A stretch of DNA of 64,000 bases from Streptomyces flavofungini (lineage in GTDB: Bacteria > Actinomycetota > Actinomycetes > Streptomycetales > Streptomycetaceae), in NCBI RefSeq assembly GCF_030388665.1, contig NZ_CP128846.1, positions 3,016,001 through 3,080,000 of the forward strand, written 5' to 3'. Shown piece by piece: positions 57,872-64,000 of the stretch. The notes under the pieces are model-generated. The model was given only the letters and a program-made list of their open reading frames with translations. It was not told the DNA's origin and ran no database searches. A program made the translations under genes and the position numbers. How positions within the stretch are numbered: the first letter of the stretch is position 1; each line of letters starts with the position of its first letter.

Positions 57872-58717
57872 ATGCGCATCGAACTGACCACCGAACCAGG
57901 CGACCCGGACCGCCCCAACGAGGACTACGCGTCGGTGGCGCTCCCCGCGTCCGGACAGGGCGGATCACTAGTGCTCCTGGACGGGGTGACGCCTCCGTCC
58001 GGCGACGCCGGCTGCTCGCACACCGTCCCCTGGTTCACCGCCCGCCTCGGCGGCGCCCTGGGTGAACTGTCCGTTTCACGACGAGATATGACGCTGCCTG
58101 AGATTCTCGCGGCGGCCATCGCGCGCACCGCGGACACCCACCGTGACACCTGTGACCTTTCTCACCCACGCACCCCGCAGGCGACGGTGGTCCTCGCGCG
58201 GTGGGACACGGAGCGCGTCGAACACCTGGTCCTGTCGGACTCCGTTCTGCTCGTGGCGAGTGCCGACGGCGAGGTGGAGGCGGTCCTCGACCCGCGCCTC
58301 GACCAGCTCCCGGCCGCGGTCCGCGCGCAGCGGGACGTCGTACGAGCGCTGCCGCGCGGCTCGGCGGAACGGCAGGCGGAAGGACGGCGGTACGCGGCGG
58401 CGGTCGAGGCCCTGCGCAATGCCGAGGGCGGCTTCTTCACGGCGGCGGCGGATCCGGGAGTGGCCGCGCTCGCGATCACCGGCGAACGGCCCCGCTCGGC
58501 CGTCACCGCGCTCGCGGCCCTGACAGACGGCGCGGGACGCTGGGTCGAGACGTTCCGCGAGGGCGACTGGGCGGACTGCTTCGCGCTGCTGCGCAAGAGC
58601 GGGCCGCAGGCGCTGGTGGACCGGGTACGGGAGTTGGAACGGGCCGATCCGCAGGGCGCGGCGTTCCCGCGCGGGAAGCGGCATGACGACGCGGCGGTGG
58701 TGTGCGTGGAGCTGTAG
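57872..58717 (+). CDS. PP2C-like phosphatase domain protein
   Basis: A 281-residue protein with PP2C-type features: RPNEDYASVALPASGQGGSL near residue 15 (the NEDY metal-site region), SLVLLDGVTPPSG, then VVLARWDTERVEHLVLSDSV and ALTDGAGRWVETF and KRHDDAAVVCVEL at the end (final Asp-Asp). Some metal-ligand positions differ from canonical PP2C, so activity is uncertain. ATG 57872 appears leaderless. It diverges from the conservon. Confidence 0.75.
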   Translation: MRIELTTEPGDPDRPNEDYASVALPASGQGGSLVLLDGVTPPSGDAGCSHTVPWFTARLGGALGELSVSRRDMTLPEILAAAIARTADTHRDTCDLSHPRTPQATVVLARWDTERVEHLVLSDSVLLVASADGEVEAVLDPRLDQLPAAVRAQRDVVRALPRGSAERQAEGRRYAAAVEALRNAEGGFFTAAADPGVAALAITGERPRSAVTALAALTDGAGRWVETFREGDWADCFALLRKSGPQALVDRVRELERADPQGAAFPRGKRHDDAAVVCVEL

Positions 58718-59098
58718 CTCCGCGGGCGTACGGAGTCTCCTCAGGCGTACGGAGTCTCCTCGGGTGTACGGAGTCCCCGCGGGCGTACGGAGTCGCGGTG
58801 GGCCGCACCCGTTCCCGTATTCGCGTTCCGTACCCGTGTACCCGTGTACCCGTGTACCCGCACCCGCGTACCCGTGTTTCGGCACCCGTGTTTCCACACC
58901 CGCGAACCAGGACAGAAAGAAGACAATTCAATTCCAGCTGTTCCCGCAATCACGGCGAACTGATCTCCGGAACATTTCAACTGAAGCAGAGATCAGGAAT
59001 TCACTGTTGAAATTCCGTTCGGCGGCAGGGAAGGATCAGCGGGCGAGGGGAACGCATGGCCACGTCCGGTCATGTGCCCGCGCACGAAGGAGAATTGA
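58718..59098. repeat. Gene-free stretch with two tandem arrays and an inverted repeat
   Basis: Right after the PP2C-like stop, four 19-base units (CGGGCGTACGGAGTCTCCT and variants) occupy 58723-58798. From 58830, GTACCCGT repeats at least four times with an 8-base period, decaying to about 58900. A less GC-rich section follows (58920-59050) holding a perfect inverted repeat ATTTCAAC (58974-58981) / GTTGAAAT (59006-59013), which may be an operator in the promoter of the next lipoprotein gene. Confidence 0.75.
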
Positions 59099-60454
59099 AT
59101 GTCCCGGCGCATGGCGGTCATCGCGGGTTCCGCACTCGCGGCCGCGCTGGTGCTCAGCGGCTGCGGTTCGGACGACGACGGCGGCGACAGCAAGGAGGGC
59201 GGTTCGGGTTCGGCCGGAGCCGAGGCGAAGGTGCTCGCCGAGGTGGCGCAGCCGAAGGTCGGTGAGATGGCCGGCGCCATGGGCATGTGGACGACGGACA
59301 AGAACTTCGTCAAGTCCGGGCTCAAGAAGATATCCGGCTATCCATTGGCAGGTGGAAAGGCCGAGTGGGAGGTCCCGCTGACCGGCGAGATCTGCTGGTC
59401 GTCCCAGACGCCCACCAAGGACGGAAAGGTCGCCGTCGTCTTCCAGAACGACAAGAAGGACCCGTCGGTCTGCACCGAGGTCGGCGTCGTCGACATCGAC
59501 AAGGGAAAGCTGCTCTGGCACAAGCAGGCCGTCGACGAATACGGCAACGCCCAGATGTTCGACGAGATCGCCGTCGGTGGCGGCACGGTCGCCGCGGCGG
59601 GCACGAGCGCGACCGCGGGCTGGAAGCTCGACGGCACGCCCTTGTGGAAGCCGTCCGACGAGACCTGCGACACGGTCGGCCACGCGGGCGACGACACCAA
59701 GCTGGTCGCGGTCCGCGACTGCGGCGACACCGATGACCCCAAGCTCCAGGTGGAGACGGTCGACCCGGCGACGCGCGCGGCGAGGTCCACGTACAAGCTG
59801 CCGCAGGGCACGGAGTACGTCCACGTCGTCGCCGTCGACCCGCTGGTCCTCGCCGCGGACGACGGCAAGTCGCAGGGCGGCTCCGGGATCTCGCGGTTCA
59901 TCACCGTCGACGACAGCGCCGCGCGCGGCAAGGAGCTGAGCACGATCCCGGCGAGCGGCGGCAAGCACGGCAAGTACGAGGCCGACTGCCCGGCCACCGA
60001 GGTCACGGGCTGCGCCCAGCTCGCGGTCAGCAAGGAGAAGAACGCGCTGTACCTGGGCACTTCGGAGCCCGCGAGCAGTTCGTCCGCGGCCAGGAACGAC
60101 CTGGTGTCCTTCGACCTGAAGACCGGCAAGCAGCTGCACCGGACGCCCGGTTCGGACTCGGGCCGTCTGGTGCCGATCGGCCTCGACGACTCCGGCAAGG
60201 TCATCGCGTACCAGGAAGCGAACATCGCCCGCGAGGAGGGCGGCGGCGTCTGGCAGGCCGACCCGGGCACCCTCAAGGCGAAGCAGGTCCTCCAGCACCC
60301 GGCGGACAGCTACGAGATGGAGGCCCGCTTCGAGTCGGACCGCCGTGCCCTCTGGGCGGGCGGCCGCCTCTACCTGGGCGCGGACCACGTGACGGAACCG
60401 TCGACGGTGTACAAGACGGCACAGCCGCTGGCGGTGGTGTTCGGCCAGAAGTAG
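59099..60454 (+). CDS. Beta-propeller (PQQ-like) lipoprotein
   Basis: A 451-residue secreted lipoprotein. The signal peptide ends in the lipobox LVLSGC around residue 22. A Gly/Asp/Ser linker follows, then repeated beta-strands typical of PQQ-like propellers (AAGTSATAGWKLDGTPLWKP, VGVVDIDKGKLLWHKQAVDE, LVSFDLKTGKQLHRTPG). No catalytic residues are evident, so a binding or scaffold role is more likely. GAAGGAG lies 7 bases before ATG 59099. Confidence 0.8.
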   Translation: MSRRMAVIAGSALAAALVLSGCGSDDDGGDSKEGGSGSAGAEAKVLAEVAQPKVGEMAGAMGMWTTDKNFVKSGLKKISGYPLAGGKAEWEVPLTGEICWSSQTPTKDGKVAVVFQNDKKDPSVCTEVGVVDIDKGKLLWHKQAVDEYGNAQMFDEIAVGGGTVAAAGTSATAGWKLDGTPLWKPSDETCDTVGHAGDDTKLVAVRDCGDTDDPKLQVETVDPATRAARSTYKLPQGTEYVHVVAVDPLVLAADDGKSQGGSGISRFITVDDSAARGKELSTIPASGGKHGKYEADCPATEVTGCAQLAVSKEKNALYLGTSEPASSSSAARNDLVSFDLKTGKQLHRTPGSDSGRLVPIGLDDSGKVIAYQEANIAREEGGGVWQADPGTLKAKQVLQHPADSYEMEARFESDRRALWAGGRLYLGADHVTEPSTVYKTAQPLAVVFGQK

Positions 60455-60498
60455 GGGTGGAGCGGGCGGGGGGAATCCGCCGCGAAGCGGGCGGCAGG

Positions 60499-60603
60499 GA
60501 ACCTGGCTCGGCGCGGAGCCCTCCGCGGCAATAGAACCTGACCCGGCGCGGAGCCTTCCGCTGCAATAGAACCTGACCCGGCGCAGAGCCTTCCGCGGCC
60601 TAG
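60499..60603. repeat. Three 35-base tandem repeats at the marR stop
   Basis: Units at 60499-60533, 60534-60568 and 60569-60603, each near GAACCTGACCCGGCGCGGAG then CCTTCCGCTGCAATA. The marR stop (60600-60602, minus strand) lies in the last unit. Each unit holds a short stem (GCGGA-GCCT-TCCGC). Confidence 0.8.
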
Positions 60604-61106
60604 GACTCGGCCCCGGCGTTGAGCTTCCCCAGCAGCCGGGCGAGCTCGGCCACCTCCCCCCGGTCCCACCCGGCGAGCTGCCGAACGTATCGCTCCCGCC
60701 GCGCCCCCCGGACCGTCCAGAACCGCTCACGCCCTTCCTCCGTGAGCCGCACGAGCCAGGCCCTGCCGTCGGCGGGGTCTGGCTCACGCGCGACCAGACC
60801 CAACTGCTCGAGGGCGCGCAGCTGCCTGCTCATCGTTGCCTTGCCGACCCCGATGAACGCGGCGAGATCGGTGGCCCGCCGCGGCCCCGACTCGTCCAGG
60901 AACGCGAGCAGCCCGTACGCGGCCGGCTCCAGATCGGGATGCACCTGCCGGGCCATCTCCCCGGACGAGGCCCGCGCGCGGCGCAGCAGCAGCGTCAACT
61001 CCCGTTCCAGCGACAGGAACTCGTGGTCCACACCACCGCCGGACCCGGCCTCGGCCACCCCGGCGCCCTCGCCGCGGCCCGCGTCCTCGCGCATGTCAGC
61101 ACCCAT
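60600..61106 (-). CDS. MarR-family regulator
   Basis: A 168-residue winged-helix regulator. The recognition region is ATDLAAFIGVGKATMSRQLR, and the wing EPDPADGRAWLVRLTEEGRE follows. An Asp/Gly-rich N-terminal extension of about 27 residues precedes it; ATG 61094 is an alternative start. An imperfect palindrome lies directly upstream, suggesting self-regulation. The stop lies in a 35-base repeat array. Confidence 0.88.
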   Translation of the reverse strand: MGADMREDAGRGEGAGVAEAGSGGGVDHEFLSLERELTLLLRRARASSGEMARQVHPDLEPAAYGLLAFLDESGPRRATDLAAFIGVGKATMSRQLRALEQLGLVAREPDPADGRAWLVRLTEEGRERFWTVRGARRERYVRQLAGWDRGEVAELARLLGKLNAGAES

Positions 61107-61111
61107 GCCAC

Positions 61112-61131
61112 ACTTTTCCGATCCTGAAAGT
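61112..61131. promoter_or_regulatory. Candidate MarR operator
   Basis: ACTTTTCCGATCCTGAAAGT is an imperfect palindrome (ACTTT with AAAGT as outer arms) just upstream of the marR start at 61106, where a dimeric MarR could bind. It may also affect the divergent lysozyme gene, 263 bases away. Confidence 0.5.
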
Positions 61132-61393
61132 TTCCGCCGCCCACGGCCATCGCCGCAGCTCGACCAGTATTTCGCAGGCGTAGACCAACGGCGGGCGCGA
61201 GTGCCTCTTCCCCTTCGGGGTCTACGTGCGTAGCGTCATTGATGACATGTTCACACCAGCGACATGTCGACAGGTCCCCCCACCGAGTCCCGTACCCACC
61301 GCACCCCTCCGTACGACGGGGGAACCGTGAACCCCACGTACGCAGGACGCGCGCCTGCGCACGGGACTCCTCGAGGCCATACGGAGGCACGCC

Positions 61394-62233
61394 ATGCCCG
61401 TGCACAGACCTGGTACCGCCCGCCGCTCCCACTCCGCGGCCGGCCTTCTCCTCGCGGTCATCTCCGCCCTGACCCTCCTCATCACCCTGCCCGGCGCCGC
61501 TCCGGCCGCCGAGGGTGACGACGTCCCGCAGCGCGGCTCCGCCCGCATGGGTATGGGCGTCATCGAACACGACGGCCAGGGCGGACGGCCCAGCGGCGGC
61601 GACGCCGCCCAGACCGAGGGCGTCGACGTCAGCAGCCACCAGGGCAACGTCAACTGGTCCGCCCTGTGGAACAGCGGCGTCAGGTGGGCCTACGTCAAGG
61701 CCACCGAGTCCACCTCCTACAAGAACCCGTACTTCACCCAGCAGTACAACGGCTCGTACAACATCGGCATGATCCGCGGCGCCTACCACTTCGCCACCCC
61801 CGACACCTCCAGCGGCGCCGCCCAGGCCAACTACTTCGCGAGCAACGGCGGCAGCTGGTCCCGCGACGGCAAGACCCTGCCGGGCGCCCTCGACATCGAG
61901 TGGAACCCCTACGGCGCGGCCTGCTTCGGCAAGTCCCAGTCCGCGATGGTCGCCTGGATCCGCGACTTCCTCAACACCTACAAGGCACGCACCGGCCGTG
62001 ACGCCGTCATCTACACGGCCACCAGCTGGTGGAAGCAGTGCACCGGCAACTACGGCGGCTTCGGCAGCACCAACCCGCTGTGGATCGCCCGCTACAACAC
62101 CAGCCCCGGCGAACTCCCCGCCGGCTGGGGCTTCCACACCATGTGGCAGTACACGTCGACCGGTCCCATCGTCGGTGACCACAACAAGTTCAACGGCGCG
62201 TACGACAGGGTCCAGGCCCTGGCCAACGGCTGA
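61394..62233 (+). CDS. Secreted GH25 lysozyme
   Basis: A 279-residue Cellosyl-like muramidase that cuts the glycan backbone of peptidoglycan. The signal peptide is LLLAVISALTLLITLPGAAP, then AAEG. The GH25 barrel begins EGVDVSSHQGNVNWSALWNS; catalytic acids are in the DIEWNPYG segment, with the upstream ASP of DVSSHQG. No wall-binding domain is attached. ATG 61394 is preceded by GGAGGC. The stop region is copied into a 16-base array. Confidence 0.93.
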   Translation: MPVHRPGTARRSHSAAGLLLAVISALTLLITLPGAAPAAEGDDVPQRGSARMGMGVIEHDGQGGRPSGGDAAQTEGVDVSSHQGNVNWSALWNSGVRWAYVKATESTSYKNPYFTQQYNGSYNIGMIRGAYHFATPDTSSGAAQANYFASNGGSWSRDGKTLPGALDIEWNPYGAACFGKSQSAMVAWIRDFLNTYKARTGRDAVIYTATSWWKQCTGNYGGFGSTNPLWIARYNTSPGELPAGWGFHTMWQYTSTGPIVGDHNKFNGAYDRVQALANG

Positions 62234-62234
62234 C

Positions 62235-62346
62235 CGAGGCGACGGCTAACCGAGGCGACGGCTGACCGGAAGGACAGCTGACCGGGCCGACAGCTGACCG
62301 AGGCGACGGCTGACCGGAAGGACAGCTGACCGGGCCGACAGCCGGC
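62235..62346. repeat. Seven 16-base tandem units copying the lysozyme stop context
   Basis: Units of 16 bases at 62235-62346: CGAGGCGACGGCTAAC, CGAGGCGACGGCTGAC, CGGAAGGACAGCTGAC and CGGGCCGACAGCTGAC. The last three types repeat as a 48-base block. The lysozyme end AACGGCTGAC (62225-62234) is the diverged first copy. Each unit contains GCTGAC or GCTAAC, so new stops appear, in rotating frames. Confidence 0.85.
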
Positions 62347-62476
62347 CGGACCTCCAGCTGGTCGGACCGCCTTCCGCCCACGAGCACTTCACCGCCCACC
62401 GGGCGCGCCTCCCGCGTGCTCGTTCCCGCCCACCAGGCGCGCCGCCCACCAGGCAGTCGACGCCGTACGGGTGAGC

Positions 62477-62514
62477 GGCGAGGCCCGGTCCCTCCAGGGG
62501 GTCCGGGCCTCGCC
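62477..62514 (-). terminator. Terminator of lon
   Basis: A perfect 12-base stem (GGCGAGGCCCGG / CCGGGCCTCGCC) with a 14-base loop region, 40 bases past the lon stop. Confidence 0.75.
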
Positions 62515-62554
62515 CTTCCCCGCCGCGCCCGTCACGCCGCGGCGGGAAGCAGAG

Positions 62555-64000
62555 TCACGCCGCCGCCGGAACCCGCACCTCGGCCGGGGCGAGCGCCAGC
62601 TCCAGGACCTGGCGGACGTCCGTCACCGCGTGCACGTCCAGCTTCTCCAGGACCTCGGCCGGGACGTCGTCCAGGTCCGGCTCGTTCCGCTTGGGGATCA
62701 CGACGGTGGTGATTCCCGCCCGGTGCGCGGCGAGCAGCTTCTGCTTCACACCGCCGATGGGCAGCACCCGTCCGGTCAGCGACACCTCACCGGTCATCGC
62801 CACGTCCGTACGGACCAGGCGACCGCTGAGCAGCGACGCCAGCGCCGTCGTCATCGTGACGCCCGCGCTCGGTCCGTCCTTCGGCACGGCGCCCGCCGGG
62901 AAGTGGATGTGCACGCCCCGCTCCTTGAGGTCGCCCACGGGCAGCTCCAGTTCGGCGCCGCGCGAACGCAGGAAGGAGAGCGCGATCTGCGCGGACTCCT
63001 TCATCACGTCACCGAGCTGTCCGGTGAGCGTCAGACCCGCCGCGCCCGTCTCCGCATCGGCCAGCGACGCCTCCACGAACAGCACGTCGCCACCGGCCCC
63101 GGTGACCGCGAGTCCCGTGGCCACACCGGGCACCGCGGTCCGCCGCTCGGCCGGGTCCTGCGCGGACTCCGGCACGTGGTGGGGCCGCCCGATGAGGCCG
63201 CGCAGCTCGTCCGCGCCGACGGTGAACGGCAGCTCCCGCTCACCCAGTTCGTGCTGCGCCGCGACCTTGCGGAGGAGCCTGGCGACGGACCGCTCCAGAT
63301 TCCGCACGCCCGCCTCGCGGGTGTACTCCCCCGCCAGCTTGCGCAGGGCGCCCTCGTCGATCGTCACCTCGCCGTCGCCGAGCCCGGCCCGCTCCAGCTG
63401 TCGCGGCAGCAGGTGGTCCCGGGCGATGACGACCTTCTCGTCCTCCGTGTACCCGTCGAGCCTGACCAGCTCCATGCGGTCGAGCAGCGCCTCCGGGATG
63501 GCTTCGAGCACGTTGGCCGTCGCCAGGAACACCACGTCGCTCAGGTCGAGTTCGACTTCCAGGTAGTGGTCGCGGAAGGTGTGGTTCTGGGCCGGGTCGA
63601 GCACTTCGAGGAGCGCGGCCGCCGGGTCGCCCCGGAAGTCCGAGCCGACCTTGTCGATCTCGTCGAGCAGCACCACCGGGTTCATGGACCCGGCCTCCTT
63701 GATGGCCCGCACGATCCGCCCTGGCAACGCGCCCACGTACGTCCGCCGGTGCCCGCGGATCTCCGCCTCGTCCCGCACGCCGCCGAGCGCGACCCGCACG
63801 AACTTGCGCCCCATGGCGTGCGCCACGGACTCCCCGAGCGAGGTCTTGCCGACTCCGGGCGGGCCGACCAGGGCCAGGACCGCGCCGCCGCGCCGTCCGC
63901 CCACGACTCCCATGCCCCGGTCCGAGCGCCTCTTGCGCACCGCCAGGTACTCGGTGATGCGCTCCTTCACGTCCTGCAGGCCCGCGTGCTCCGCGTCGAG
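62555..64000 (-). CDS. lon: ATP-dependent protease Lon, C-terminal part
   Basis: The gene enters from the right edge; 482 C-terminal residues are visible. The AAA+ module has Walker A VGPPGVGKTSLGES, Walker B VVLLDEIDKVGSDF and the arginine-finger region ARDHLLPRQLERAG. The protease domain has the catalytic Ser in VPKDGPSAGVTMTTALA and Lys in PIGGVKQKLLAAHRAG. The N-terminal substrate-binding domain lies outside the window. It degrades damaged and regulatory proteins in the cytoplasm. Confidence 0.96.
   Translation of the reverse strand, partial: LDAEHAGLQDVKERITEYLAVRKRRSDRGMGVVGGRRGGAVLALVGPPGVGKTSLGESVAHAMGRKFVRVALGGVRDEAEIRGHRRTYVGALPGRIVRAIKEAGSMNPVVLLDEIDKVGSDFRGDPAAALLEVLDPAQNHTFRDHYLEVELDLSDVVFLATANVLEAIPEALLDRMELVRLDGYTEDEKVVIARDHLLPRQLERAGLGDGEVTIDEGALRKLAGEYTREAGVRNLERSVARLLRKVAAQHELGERELPFTVGADELRGLIGRPHHVPESAQDPAERRTAVPGVATGLAVTGAGGDVLFVEASLADAETGAAGLTLTGQLGDVMKESAQIALSFLRSRGAELELPVGDLKERGVHIHFPAGAVPKDGPSAGVTMTTALASLLSGRLVRTDVAMTGEVSLTGRVLPIGGVKQKLLAAHRAGITTVVIPKRNEPDLDDVPAEVLEKLDVHAVTDVRQVLELALAPAEVRVPAAA

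Noticed and set aside
58830-58900. Eight-base GTACCCGT repeats considered as a CRISPR array or telomere-like repeat
   Set aside because: Units are contiguous with no spacers, too short and decayed for CRISPR, and do not match known Streptomyces telomere palindromes.
59036-60787. 583-codon minus-strand frame opposite the propeller lipoprotein
   Set aside because: It shares coordinates with a lipoprotein gene that has a signal peptide and ribosome-binding site; the frame is a shadow running through the 35-base repeats.

Overview
The window is GC-rich actinobacterial DNA, almost certainly a Streptomyces chromosome. Codons nearly always end in G or C, GTG and TTG starts are common, and marker families include conservon proteins, a class F sortase, stand-alone Ku and LigD polymerase, NrtL, a Rho with a large Arg/Asp/Gly-rich insertion, and a DUF2550 protein beside atpC. 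Genes were called from reading frames, ribosome-binding sites and family motifs seen by eye; no database search was run.

Positions 1-26,600 are conserved core, nearly all on the minus strand. Transcription order is nrtL, lysA, hom, thrC, thrB (aspartate-family amino acids), rho, an LCP cell-wall ligase, rpmE, prfA, prmC, a candidate 25-codon gene, tsaC, a low-molecular-weight phosphatase homologue whose nucleophilic Cys is Ser, glyA, a WecA-like prenol sugar-phosphate transferase, then the full ATP synthase operon atpI-B-E-F-H-A-G-D-C and a DUF2550 gene. A near-consensus Rex operator lies upstream of atpI, which would tie ATP synthase expression to NADH/NAD+ balance.

Positions 27,400-33,700 are a scarred accessory segment ending at tRNA-Arg(CCG). 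It holds a LysR relic, a DUF4344 lipoprotein, an IS5-type transposase split by about 1.46 kb of foreign DNA and also frameshifted, two integrase fragments in opposite orientations, a membrane-protein gene broken by an in-frame TAG, and a PIN-domain protein. It reads as a decayed integrative element.

Positions 33,800-64,000 mix core and accessory modules: two methyltransferases; a minimal end-joining pair (Ku and LigD polymerase, divergent); a cell-envelope stretch (small secreted protein, class F sortase, lipoprotein, orphan sensor kinase, SH3-type protein, FtsW/RodA and a class B PBP); two divergent di-iron proteins with a TetR regulator; an NlpC/P60 hydrolase; a conservon (cvnA-B-C-D) followed by a StyA-like flavoprotein; a PP2C-like protein; a beta-propeller lipoprotein; a MarR regulator; a GH25 lysozyme; and the C-terminal part of Lon.

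Two patterns recur across the window. At five genes (lysA, the second methyltransferase, ligD polymerase, marR, the GH25 lysozyme) a short tandem repeat at the 3' end carries copies of the gene's own stop-codon context. At least six genes have a TANNNT box 6-7 bases before the start codon, the usual layout of leaderless mRNAs.
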